Position numbers and translations under genes: made by a program. A stretch of DNA of 22,500 nucleotides, taken from CAYQZD01 sp964421875 (GTDB taxonomy: Bacteria > Electryoneota > Tariuqbacteria > Tariuqbacterales > Tariuqbacteraceae). The notes under the pieces are model-generated. The model worked only from the letters and a program-made list of their open reading frames with translations, was not told the origin of the DNA and did no database searches. Location of the stretch: NCBI GenBank assembly GCA_964421875.1, contig CAYQZD010000061.1, positions 1 through 22,500 on the forward strand, read 5' to 3'. Below, piece by piece: positions 1-7,744 of this stretch (position 1 is the stretch's first letter; each line of letters starts with the position of its first letter).

Positions 1-74
1 AGTGAAACCGACATACTTTTTAACATACCATCTAGCTTGTCTGGAATCTGACAGCTGATAAATTCTAAGTTCAG

Positions 75-110
75 ATTCCCGACGCGTTCACTTCGTTCAC
101 TTGCGGGAAT
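75..110. repeat. Inverted repeat ATTCCCG...CGGGAAT with internal direct repeat
   Basis: ATTCCCG at 75-81 is complementary to CGGGAAT at 104-110. The 22-base interior contains CGTTCACTT twice in tandem (85-93 and 94-102). The outer arms match the arms of the repeat at 212-231, so these look like members of one dispersed palindromic family. Confidence 0.6.
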
Positions 111-207
111 GACAAAATGGGTGGGAGCTTCACATTCCTGAAGTGCCCCCTTTTTTGATCTTACATCCATTTATAGTCATTCTTGAATAGAATGACGTGA
201 AAAAGGA

Positions 208-238
<31 letters not shown>

Positions 239-431
239 TTTGTTTATTAATGAATTATGATAGTCTTTGAAATGCCTGTATCCGACATTCTTTTCGATAA
301 TCGCTATAAATATGGACTTTTTGAGAATAAATTGTTAAATTTTACGTTGTCCGATTAACTATGACTATTCCTTCCGCCAAGCGCAATAGGAATAACTAAC
401 CTTCAGAACACCACAGTCGGTGAGGAAAAAG

Positions 432-3400
432 ATGCAGAGAATCCATATCGTCTCCCTTCTCACGCTGATTCTATTCAGTTTATCCTTCGCCGGGAACATT
501 ACCCGGACATACCATTTCGACACCCCCTCCATTGAAATCAAAGACGGCGCCGCCCAGCTTCGCCTTGAAGGCTGCTGGAACACGGGAATCGAGGGGGAAC
601 CCGAACTGCCGGTCTTCAGCGGCAGGCTGTTGCTGCCTCCGGGAAGCGAAGCGGCGCGGATTGAAATCGAAACCGGGTCTGCGGTCAGCCTGGGGACAGG
701 CTTTTATGTTTCCCCAGTGCAGGAACAGCATCCGCTGAGTCAGCCCGGTCCTTTCAGTCCCACACCGGAAAATCCGGCGGTGTACGGAGCCGACGCGCAA
801 TATCCCGCAGAACTGGCGGGAAACCTTTCCACCGGTTTCTTCAGGGGGTACTCTATCGGTTACTTCACGCTTCGCCCCTTAACATACAACCCGGTTACGG
901 GCGAAATTAAGTATTACTCACGGATAACGGTGAATGTTATTACCGAGCAGACTTCGAAAAGCCTGGAGGCTCGCAATAATCTTTACCGGGGTCTTAGAGG
1001 CGACCTAAAGGAGCTGGAAGCCAGAGTGGACAATCCCGCCCGGGCGCGCGATTATGGGAGAGCCTTGGATTCAACGGATGACGGAGAGGTCGAACTGCTG
1101 GTTATCACCACTCCGGAGCTGGACTCTTCCTTCCAGGTTTTCGCCGGTTTCAAGAATGCTCAGGGCATCCCCACGGAAATTCTCCATGTGGATTGGATTG
1201 CCTCGAATTACACCGGTATCGACACGCCGGATAAAATCCGCAACTGCATCCGGGATTATTATCAGAATTTCGAACTGGAGTATGTGCTTCTGGCGGGGGA
1301 CAACGAATATGTCCCCAAACGGTCCTTCTCCGCGCGGGTGGGCAGCACCATCGACCACGACATAGCGGCGGATTTGTACTACGGCTGCCTCGACGGCACC
1401 TGGGACGCCAACGGCAACGGTCTTTACGGTGAAGCGGGCGAAGAGGATTTCAACGGCGAGGTCTATCCAGGCAGGGCGGCGGTGGATTCCCGGCGGGAAG
1501 CCGATAATTTCGTTCACAAGCAGATAGCTTACCAGAAATCGCCGGTGGCGGCGGAATTGACCAACGCCATTATGGTGGGGGAAGACCTGGAATGGCTGGC
1601 TTGGGGCGCGGACTATAAGGAGGAAATTCGGCTCGGTTCCAGCGCTCACGGACACACTACCGCCGGTTTCCCGGTTCAATTCAGCGTGGATACCCTCTAT
1701 GACCGGCCCGGCTATTACTGGTCGGCGATGTACGACTTGCTGCCGCGCCTGAACCAGGGACCGCAGTTGGTGAACCACTTGGGACACGCCAACAACACCT
1801 ATACCCTGAAATTCGGCGGCGCTAACATCACCGATACCAACTGCAGCAATGACGGGGTGAACCATAATTATTACATTATCTATAGCCAGGGATGCTACTG
1901 TAATTCCTGGGACAACCGGCTACCCGATGGCGGCAACACCCCTTCGGACGCCATCGCCGAAGCTTGGACCACTATCCGCAACGGCGCGGTCTGCTTCATC
2001 GGCAACACCCGCTACGGCTGGGGTAGCTATTCCAACACCAACGGAGCCTCCCAGTATTTCGACCGCGAATTCTTCGATGCGATCTTCGACCAGAATATAT
2101 ACCAGATTGGGAAGGCGCATCAGGTTTCGAAGGAGGCGGCAAACGGTATCATAGGCAGCGGCGCCATCCGCTACTGCTATTATGAGTGCAGTCTCCTGGG
2201 CGACCCCAGCCTGGAGATTTGGACAAATATTCCTCAACCTGTCACTGTGAATTGTGACACCTTCATCAATCTGGGGGATTCCTCCTTCACCCTCGATATT
2301 ACCAATGTCACCGATGCGTTGTGCGCCGTGTCCCAGAACGGCAGACTGCTGGGGCGGGTGACTTCGGGCACATTGGGGACGGTGACGGTTCAGCTCGACG
2401 AACCTGTCTCCTCCACCGACCCGGTGCGCTTGATGGTTCGCAAGCATGATTTCCTGCCCTTCGACGTTATGCTCGATGTCTATGTTCCCAATGCCCCCAA
2501 TGTGATGTTCAACGGCTGTGCGGTCAACGATATCACCGGGGACAATGACGGCGTGCTGGATTTGGGCGAAGAATCGTATCTGGATATTACGGTAACTAAT
2601 TTTGGCGGCGTAAACGCCAATTCGGTCACAGCAACCCTCGAAACCGAAGACCTCTATGTTTCCATTTTGGATGGGAGTGAGAATCTGGGTACTATTCCTC
2701 ATGACGCTACTCAGACTTACAGCCAGGCGTTTCAGGTATTTGGCGCTCAGGATGTTCCCGACGGCCATCGAGCCGATTTTCAGTTGACAATGACCGACGG
2801 CTCCGGCCGGAGCTGGGGCGGGGAATTCAGCCTGGATATGAGCGCGCCGATAGTGCGCATTACCGATGTCCGTATCGAAGATGGGAACAATAACCGGCTG
2901 TCGCCGGGGGAGACAGTCAATGTTTTTGTCACCGTTACCAACTCCGGCTCCGGCGAAGCCAGAAGCCTCAGTGGGGATATATTCTCCGACAATCCCTATT
3001 TCATCATCGACAGCGGAACCGGAGGGGCTCATCTCCTGGAATCGGGTCAAACCGCGGAACTGTCGCCGGCTTTCACAGTGTCAGCCGCCTCCAACTGCCC
3101 GCCCTCGGCGAATATCCCGGTTTACCTCAGCTTCAACGACCAGCCGGGCTATAACAACAGCCAGCTTTTCGAAATCATCGTGGGAGGCATAATCGAGACC
3201 TTCGAAAACGGCTCCAACTGGCTTCACGAGGTGGTTACACAGGGTTGGAACGACCAATGGACCTTGAGCACACACCGAAATTACACCATCGGCGGCGCCA
3301 CCAGCTGGCATTGCGGGCCTTCGGACGGGTCTGATTACGCCAATCATATGGACGCGGGGCTGATTACCGAGGAATACGACATTCAGCCCGGAGCCACCCT

Positions 3401-4367
3401 GACCTTCCGGCACTGGATGAACGCAGAAACCGCCCCCGCCACGCTGGGACCGGTGACCTACGACGGGGGAATTGTGGAGATAAAACTGGACAACGGCGTT
3501 TTCGTGCAAATATTCCCGGTGCACACCTCCACCGGTAATCCCGGATACAATTATTGGATACGGGACTACCCGGATATGGGACCCTTCAGGTTCCAAACCC
3601 CGGTTTATTCCGGGGAAATCATCTGGGAGGAGGCGGTGTTCGACCTGCATCCCTTCAACGGCCGCCGGACTCAGTTCCGCTTCCGGTTCGGCTCCAACAG
3701 CGCCGGGGCGCGTGAGGGATGGTATATCGACGATGTGGAATTAGCTTATATGGCGCAGATAAGCCCCCCCACCAACTTCGCCGGAGAATGGGCTGACTCG
3801 GTGACGCTGCATCTAAGCTGGAATTCCCCGGCTACGTTGAGCGTGGGCAGTTTCAGCAAGGGCGGCTCCGGGGGACGCGACAGTGAAGGACTGCTGCATT
3901 ACCGCGTTTACCGCAACGATGAATTGCTGGCTGAGGACGTTCAGGGGCTGAGTTATGACGATGATATGCGGCTGTTGCCATCGGGAACCTATTCCTATCA
4001 GGTCAGCGCGGTGTTCACCAAGGGTGAAAGCGCCCTCACCACCCCTCTGTACTTCGATTACACCAGTCTTTCGGTGGAAGACGGAAAATTCGCCGAAATC
4101 CCTGAAGACTTTTTCATCGACCAGAACTACCCCAATCCCTTCAATCCCCGGACTTCGATAAGATTCGGTCTGCCTCAACCTTCCAATGTGAAGTTGACAG
4201 TTTACGACATCTTAGGCCGTCAAGTAGCGAAACTGGTGGAGGGACGACTGGCGGCGGGAATTCATACCGCGGTGTGGGAAGCTGGCGGTATTCCCTCAGG
4301 GATATACTTCTACCGCATCGAGGCGGGAGAATTTAGACAGATGGGGAAAATGCTTTTGATAAAATAG
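432..4367 (+). CDS. Secreted C25 (gingipain-like) cysteine peptidase with T9SS type A sorting domain
   Basis: Large secreted protease of 1311 aa, expected to be exported by Sec and then moved across the outer membrane by type IX secretion. A signal peptide covers residues 1-20 (MQRIHIVSLLTLILFSLSFA). Residues about 21-216 look like a prodomain. The C25 domain, about 217-596, has the probable catalytic His in NHLGHANN (H449/H452) and Cys in YSQGCYCNSW (C488). Then come two CARDB/Ig-like domains (about 690-790 and 805-910), a MAM/jelly-roll-like domain (about 920-1106), an FN3-like domain (about 1110-1210), and a C-terminal sorting domain with NYPNPFNPRTS, GIYFYRIEAG and the final KMLLIK. The ATG at 432 is preferred over an in-frame GTG at 420 because GAGG (422-425) is correctly spaced for the ATG. 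It stands alone, followed by a strong terminator. The substrate cannot be read from the sequence. Confidence 0.9.
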   Translation: MQRIHIVSLLTLILFSLSFAGNITRTYHFDTPSIEIKDGAAQLRLEGCWNTGIEGEPELPVFSGRLLLPPGSEAARIEIETGSAVSLGTGFYVSPVQEQHPLSQPGPFSPTPENPAVYGADAQYPAELAGNLSTGFFRGYSIGYFTLRPLTYNPVTGEIKYYSRITVNVITEQTSKSLEARNNLYRGLRGDLKELEARVDNPARARDYGRALDSTDDGEVELLVITTPELDSSFQVFAGFKNAQGIPTEILHVDWIASNYTGIDTPDKIRNCIRDYYQNFELEYVLLAGDNEYVPKRSFSARVGSTIDHDIAADLYYGCLDGTWDANGNGLYGEAGEEDFNGEVYPGRAAVDSRREADNFVHKQIAYQKSPVAAELTNAIMVGEDLEWLAWGADYKEEIRLGSSAHGHTTAGFPVQFSVDTLYDRPGYYWSAMYDLLPRLNQGPQLVNHLGHANNTYTLKFGGANITDTNCSNDGVNHNYYIIYSQGCYCNSWDNRLPDGGNTPSDAIAEAWTTIRNGAVCFIGNTRYGWGSYSNTNGASQYFDREFFDAIFDQNIYQIGKAHQVSKEAANGIIGSGAIRYCYYECSLLGDPSLEIWTNIPQPVTVNCDTFINLGDSSFTLDITNVTDALCAVSQNGRLLGRVTSGTLGTVTVQLDEPVSSTDPVRLMVRKHDFLPFDVMLDVYVPNAPNVMFNGCAVNDITGDNDGVLDLGEESYLDITVTNFGGVNANSVTATLETEDLYVSILDGSENLGTIPHDATQTYSQAFQVFGAQDVPDGHRADFQLTMTDGSGRSWGGEFSLDMSAPIVRITDVRIEDGNNNRLSPGETVNVFVTVTNSGSGEARSLSGDIFSDNPYFIIDSGTGGAHLLESGQTAELSPAFTVSAASNCPPSANIPVYLSFNDQPGYNNSQLFEIIVGGIIETFENGSNWLHEVVTQGWNDQWTLSTHRNYTIGGATSWHCGPSDGSDYANHMDAGLITEEYDIQPGATLTFRHWMNAETAPATLGPVTYDGGIVEIKLDNGVFVQIFPVHTSTGNPGYNYWIRDYPDMGPFRFQTPVYSGEIIWEEAVFDLHPFNGRRTQFRFRFGSNSAGAREGWYIDDVELAYMAQISPPTNFAGEWADSVTLHLSWNSPATLSVGSFSKGGSGGRDSEGLLHYRVYRNDELLAEDVQGLSYDDDMRLLPSGTYSYQVSAVFTKGESALTTPLYFDYTSLSVEDGKFAEIPEDFFIDQNYPNPFNPRTSIRFGLPQPSNVKLTVYDILGRQVAKLVEGRLAAGIHTAVWEAGGIPSGIYFYRIEAGEFRQMGKMLLIK

Positions 4368-4448
4368 TAGCCGGGGACTGGGGGTTGATATTTAGACCGT
4401 GGTGTCGGGTCTCCGCACGCGACACTAAGTGATTATTAATATTGAATA

Positions 4449-4476
4449 TGCTGTCGACTGCGGAGAGTCGACAGCA
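4449..4476. repeat. Perfect 11-bp inverted repeat
   Basis: TGCTGTCGACT (4449-4459) and AGTCGACAGCA (4466-4476) form a perfect stem around a 6-nt loop. There is no T-run after it, so it is not an obvious terminator. It lies between the peptidase stop and the terminator hairpin and may be a dispersed palindrome or an RNA-stabilising hairpin. Confidence 0.6.
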
Positions 4477-4524
4477 CACATTAAGTATTTGGGAAACAGA
4501 CCCTTCAAGAATTAGAATATAAAG

Positions 4525-4555
4525 AAAGGGCGGACATAGTGTCCGCCCTTTTTTT
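4525..4555 (+). terminator. Intrinsic terminator after the C25 peptidase gene, probably bidirectional
   Basis: AAAGGGCGGACA (4525-4536), a TAG loop and TGTCCGCCCTTT (4540-4551) form a 12-bp stem, and seven T in all run through 4555. The minus strand reads out of the same stem into TTTCTTT, just after the alkaline phosphatase stop, so it can serve both convergent genes. Confidence 0.9.
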
Positions 4556-4569
4556 AGTTTAACCCTCCT

Positions 4570-5877
4570 TCAATACTCCCCGTCGATAACCTTCTTCATT
4601 ATACGATACAAATCCGTGTTGTCCATCGTGCCGCGTACCATTTCGCTCCCGGTTCCGGCGGCGAAGGCGATGCAGTCCTCCGATGTGTGGCTGCCGTAAT
4701 AGGACTTGCTTCCGGGCTCGAATCCCAGCGTGGCGGGATTGGAGGACCAGCCCAGAACAAGGGGATTCTCCACATCAAGATTATCCGGGAAACCGTCGCC
4801 GTCATCATCCCGATAGGGGCCCGGGATACCTGTAACCTTGATGCTGTCGCCCTTTATTTTCACGCCGACGCCTGTGGCTCCGCCGCAGCCGTGGTCCGCT
4901 GCTATCAACAGCAGGGTATTGGAGCGCCGTTCCAGGAATTTCATGGCTGCCCCTACGGTTTTATCGAAAGCGATGCAGTCATAAAGCAATCTGGCGTCGT
5001 CGTTATCGTGAGCGGCGTGGTCTATCCTGCCCGCTTCCACCATCAGGAAAAATCCCTGCGGAGCGCATTCCAGCGCCTTCAGCGCCTTTTCCGTCATCTC
5101 CCATAGCGGCGGCTCGCCCAGCATATCCTCCCGCCGGTCGAATTCGTATTGCATATGCTTATACTCGAACAATCCTAAGACCTTGGACTGCTTCGCCGGA
5201 TTCCATTCCAGAAATCCAGAGTAGCTGTTGAAATATTCGTAACCGCGGCTGACCAGTTCCTCGACTAAATCTCTGCCATCGCTCCGGGTGCAGAATTCGC
5301 CCGCTTCAGGGTCGAGGTAATGCTTCGGTCTCATATATTTCCGCCCCCCGCCCAGGATTAGGTCCGGGGTAAATTCACCGTCGACCAACTGAGCGGCGAT
5401 TTCCTCATACTGGCCGCGGTCATAGTGATCAGCGTAGCATGCTGCGGGTGTAGCGTGGCAAACAGTCGTGGTGCTGACAATCCCGGTAGCCCAGCCGCGT
5501 TTCGAGGCGTACTCCATCAGCGATTCTAATTGAACTCCTGCGCCCTCTTTGTAAACGGCGTCAGCGCTCTGGTCGATAATCCCGTTATCGGTTTTCACCC
5601 CGGTCATCATCGCAGTCATCGAGGCGGCGGAATCGGTTATCCAACTGTTGGCTGAGTAGGTGGAGTAAACCGCGGTATGGGGCATCCGGTCCAGATTGGT
5701 TGAGTTCATATATCCCGCCGACACCGCTCTTACCGTTCCCCACACTCCCGGCGAAAGCCCGTCGGGGACGATGAAAATCACGCCGGGCGGTTCAGCCTTT
5801 TGCAGGAAACATCCCGACAATACAACGATGAGACTAATCAGCGCTAACAGCTTAATTGAGTAATCAATCTGTTTCAT
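4570..5877 (-). CDS. Lipoprotein alkaline phosphatase
   Basis: Phosphomonoesterase of the PhoA superfamily, 435 aa, anchored as a lipoprotein: the N-terminus is hydrophobic and ends in a lipobox, LSGC, with Cys23 as lipid site. Active-site elements are in the expected order: D39 (VPDG), nucleophile S83 in TDSAASMTAMMTG, E281/D286/H290 in EAGRIDHAAHD, D328-H329 in AADHG, and H397 in SHTSED. An unusual insertion at about 356-370 reads YRDDDGDGFPDNLD, a DxDxDG calcium-loop pattern. The ATG at 5877 is chosen because a longer frame to 5982 would put the lipobox about 58 residues inside and overlap the leader hairpin. The RBS is weak. A promoter and hairpin with U-run lie just upstream, so attenuation is possible. 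Phosphate control was not shown: no Pho box was identified. Confidence 0.9.
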   Translation of the reverse strand: MKQIDYSIKLLALISLIVVLSGCFLQKAEPPGVIFIVPDGLSPGVWGTVRAVSAGYMNSTNLDRMPHTAVYSTYSANSWITDSAASMTAMMTGVKTDNGIIDQSADAVYKEGAGVQLESLMEYASKRGWATGIVSTTTVCHATPAACYADHYDRGQYEEIAAQLVDGEFTPDLILGGGRKYMRPKHYLDPEAGEFCTRSDGRDLVEELVSRGYEYFNSYSGFLEWNPAKQSKVLGLFEYKHMQYEFDRREDMLGEPPLWEMTEKALKALECAPQGFFLMVEAGRIDHAAHDNDDARLLYDCIAFDKTVGAAMKFLERRSNTLLLIAADHGCGGATGVGVKIKGDSIKVTGIPGPYRDDDGDGFPDNLDVENPLVLGWSSNPATLGFEPGSKSYYGSHTSEDCIAFAAGTGSEMVRGTMDNTDLYRIMKKVIDGEY

Positions 5878-5922
5878 TATTAATTCGTTAATGTTTAAAT
5901 AAGGCCTGTTTACGATAACGGC

Positions 5923-5990
5923 AAAAAAAACCACCAGGCATTTGCAGCGAAGGACTGTGGGGGGGCAATCCTTCTTCCGCACCTGGTGGT
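5923..5990 (-). ncRNA. Hairpin plus U8: candidate small RNA or attenuator ahead of the phosphatase gene
   Basis: Read on the minus strand, ACCACCAGG (5990-5982) pairs with CCTGGTGGT (5938-5930), nine perfect pairs. An inner helix pairs GAAGGA with TCCTTC around an apical loop containing seven C. Eight T follow (5930-5923). A promoter at 6037-6009 would start RNA near 6002, so the whole unit is about 80 nt. It could be a free small RNA, an attenuator in the phosphatase leader, or the terminator of the upstream membrane-protein operon. No known riboswitch or RNA family was recognised. Confidence 0.55.
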
Positions 5991-6008
5991 AGATTTTTGA
6001 ATGACATA

Positions 6009-6037
6009 AATATACACGCTACGGAGCAAAAAGTCAA
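6009..6037 (-). promoter_or_regulatory. Sigma-70-type promoter on the minus strand
   Basis: On the minus strand, TTGACT (6037-6032) is followed by a 17-bp spacer and TATATT (6014-6009). It resembles the promoter at 14542-14570, including the surrounding CTTGACTTTT. Transcription would begin near 6002 and enter the hairpin/U8 element at once. Confidence 0.65.
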
Positions 6038-6120
6038 GCATTTTTGTGATTTTTTTCTTAAAATCGGCTCTTATCCTGATAAACCTAATTTAAAACTTAT
6101 ATAATCAATAGTATAGAGTG

Positions 6121-6666
6121 TCACCCGAACACTATATTACAGATAAACACCGCCGCTAAAATCCCCGCCGCATCGGCAATCAGCCCCGCCGCCAAGGCGT
6201 GGCGGTTTTTCCTGATTCCCACCGCTCCGAAATAGACCGCTAACACATAGAAAGTGGTCTCGGTGGAGCCCATCATAGTCGAAGACAGACGCCCGATAAA
6301 GCTGTCAGGCCCGTGAGTGGCGATTAATTCGGACATCACCCCCAGCGCTCCCGAGCCGGAAAGAGGCCTCACCAGCGCTAAGGGCACAGTCTCCGCAGGC
6401 ATCCCGATTAATCCGGTGATGGGCGAAAGCGCCGCGGTCAGAATTTCCATCGCTCCCGAAGCCCGAAAGACCGCGATAGCGCACAGTATCGCCACCAGAT
6501 AGGGGATAATCCTCACCGCTACGTTAAAACCGTCTTTGGCGCCGATAACGAACACTTCGTAGATTTTTACCCGCCGCAGCAGTCCCCCGGTCACGATGGC
6601 GATGATCACAACCGGGATGACCCAGTCGGAAAATTCCTTGAACAATGAACCGATTCCGCCTTCCAT
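6121..6666 (-). CDS. spmB: SpmB-like membrane protein (nucleoside recognition/Gate domain)
   Basis: Integral membrane protein of 181 aa, of usual length for spore maturation protein B. Hydrophobic segments are visible at roughly residues 14-30 (WVIPVVIIAIVTGGLL), 50-68 and 130-180. Family-type motifs include ALVRPLSGSGALGVMSELI and SSTMMGSTETTFYVLAVYFG. The start codon overlaps the stop of the SpmA-like gene by one base (TGATG on the minus strand), so the two are translationally coupled. In Bacillus the pair is needed for spore core dehydration, but homologues are common in non-sporulating bacteria, where their role is unknown; a transport or membrane function is inference. Nothing else in the window suggests sporulation. 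Confidence 0.85.
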   Translation of the reverse strand: MEGGIGSLFKEFSDWVIPVVIIAIVTGGLLRRVKIYEVFVIGAKDGFNVAVRIIPYLVAILCAIAVFRASGAMEILTAALSPITGLIGMPAETVPLALVRPLSGSGALGVMSELIATHGPDSFIGRLSSTMMGSTETTFYVLAVYFGAVGIRKNRHALAAGLIADAAGILAAVFICNIVFG

Positions 6667-7265
6667 CAGCTTTCATCCCCTTTCCGCCGGCGTCCGGCTC
6701 TTTGCAACAGTTTACTGGCAGCAATGGCGACAGCGGTGGAGATGGCGGTGGCGAATATGGCGGTGCCCACAATCTCCGCCGGAGCCGAGGAGCCGTTGGC
6801 GGCGCGGATAGCTATCACCGTAGCGGGAACGATGGTCACCGAGGAGGTGTTGATAGCTAAGAAGGTGCACATATCGTCGGTGGCGGTATCCTTCTCCCGG
6901 TTAAGATCCTGAAGGTCTTCCATCGCTTTCAATCCCAGCGCCGTCGCCGAGTTTCCCAGTCCCAGCATATTCGCCGCCAGGTTCGCCACTATGGACCCCA
7001 GAGCTTTATGGCCCTTTGGAATCCCGGGGAACAGCTTCCGCAGAACCGGATGCAGCAGCCTACTCACCAGCTTGACAGCCCCCGCCTCCTCCGCGATTTT
7101 CATCACCCCCAGCCACAGCGCCATAATCCCTATGAGCCCGATAGCGATTTCCACCGCCAGGGATGCGGCTTTGAACAGTTCCTCCGTAACCTCCCCCATC
7201 CTCCCGGTGAAAGCGGCGATGATAAATCCCACCGCGAACAAGCCGAACCAGATATAATTAATCAT
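6666..7265 (-). CDS. spmA: SpmA-like membrane protein (nucleoside recognition/Gate domain)
   Basis: Membrane protein of 199 aa, first gene of the two-gene minus-strand operon. It starts MINYIWFGLFAVGFIIAAFTG, a clear first membrane segment, followed by hydrophobic stretches near 38-56, the family-typical LANMLGLGNSATALGLKAM region, and LAINTSSVTIVPATVIAIRAA. The C-terminus is basic (AGRRRKGDES). AAAGGA is well placed before the ATG at 7265. It overlaps the SpmB-like gene by one base, so the two products probably work together. The biological role outside spore formers is not established. Confidence 0.87.
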   Translation of the reverse strand: MINYIWFGLFAVGFIIAAFTGRMGEVTEELFKAASLAVEIAIGLIGIMALWLGVMKIAEEAGAVKLVSRLLHPVLRKLFPGIPKGHKALGSIVANLAANMLGLGNSATALGLKAMEDLQDLNREKDTATDDMCTFLAINTSSVTIVPATVIAIRAANGSSAPAEIVGTAIFATAISTAVAIAASKLLQRAGRRRKGDES

Positions 7266-7321
7266 CGTGTTCCTTTAATTCGATATTATGATCAACGACA
7301 TTTTAATTTGTTCGATTTTTG

Positions 7322-7390
7322 GTAGGGGCGAAGCATTCAGTATAAATCGCTATAAATATTCTTGATGAATAAAGAATGCTTCGCCCCTAC
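7322..7390. repeat. 69-bp element with perfect 17-bp terminal inverted repeats (MITE-like)
   Basis: GTAGGGGCGAAGCATTC (7322-7338) is the exact reverse complement of GAATGCTTCGCCCCTAC (7374-7390). The interior is AT-rich and contains AATCGCTATAAATAT (7345-7359), also found at 299-313. There is no transposase. It could be a miniature inverted-repeat element or a folded dispersed repeat. Confidence 0.7.
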
Positions 7391-7476
7391 AATTGGATAT
7401 TTTTTTATTAGGACAAAAATTAAAGTCGCTCATTAAAGTAAGACTATAGCTATCTGAAGTCATAAGCGAAATGGTC

Positions 7477-7495
7477 ATTCCGGCGCAGCCGGAAT
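7477..7495. repeat. REP-like palindrome ATTCCGGC-GCA-GCCGGAAT
   Basis: A perfect 8-bp stem with a 3-nt loop. Its flanks (gtcattcc...ggaatcc) match those of the palindrome at 212-231, with the stem bases covarying (CCCGC/GCGGG versus CCGGC/GCCGG). Confidence 0.6.
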
Positions 7496-7514
7496 CCTTC
7501 CGGAGAAGAAGGAG

Positions 7515-7528
7515 CAGCCGTACGGCTG
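7515..7528. promoter_or_regulatory. Perfect 14-bp palindrome, possible operator or repeat part
   Basis: CAGCCGTACGGCTG is self-complementary with no gap. It lies about 215 bp before the response regulator start. It could be a dimeric-protein site or part of the adjacent repeat. No second copy was found in the window. Confidence 0.3.
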
Positions 7529-7744
7529 ATGACGCTTGCGCTTCATATCGATAAATTATTACTGATATTATTATAACAGAGATGTATTAACCGGAATAAT
7601 AAGAAACATTCTGTTTAAAATCAAAGCGGAACGGGGCGCGCCCGGAAAAATCGTTATAATATTTCTTCTTTGAGACAGACTAAGCTTGATAAATACGCCG
7701 GAAAAGCATTATATTATTTGCCAGTACGCATTTTAAATCAGGAA

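Larger units (their letters stand above)
7266..7744. other. Intergenic spacer rich in inverted repeats
   Basis: This 479-bp gap between divergent genes has no credible coding frame. It holds a long inverted repeat (7322-7390), a REP-like palindrome (7477-7495) and a perfect palindrome, CAGCCGTACGGCTG (7515-7528), given separately. TATAAT at 7655-7660 could be a -10 box for the response regulator gene, but no good -35 is seen at the right distance. Confidence 0.6.

Noticed and set aside
85..102. Tandem CGTTCACTT as regulator binding sites
   Set aside because: The repeats lie inside a palindromic repeat 330 bp from the next gene and are better explained as part of it.
1071..3050. Long minus-strand open frames (264 and 376 codons) inside the peptidase gene
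   Set aside because: They lie antisense to a gene with clear domains; their translations show no family motif and reflect high-GC codon mirroring.
5878..5982. N-terminal extension of the phosphatase
   Set aside because: It would place the lipobox far inside the protein and translate through the leader hairpin and U-run.
5923..5990. Resemblance of the CCAGGTGCGGAAGAAGG part to the SRP (4.5S) RNA tip
   Set aside because: Only a few bases agree; the GGAA loop is not in a hairpin tip here and the opposite strand lacks the SRP asymmetric loop, so this is chance similarity.
6121..7265. Evidence that the organism forms spores
   Set aside because: SpmA/SpmB homologues are common in non-spore-formers and no other sporulation gene is present.
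7655..7660. TATAAT as promoter of the response regulator
   Set aside because: No acceptable -35 box at 16-18 bp; kept only as a remark.
7670..7744. N-terminal extension of the sigma-54 response regulator from a TTG
   Set aside because: Receiver domains normally start within a few residues of EKEYILIADD; the extra 25 residues look untypical and there is no RBS.
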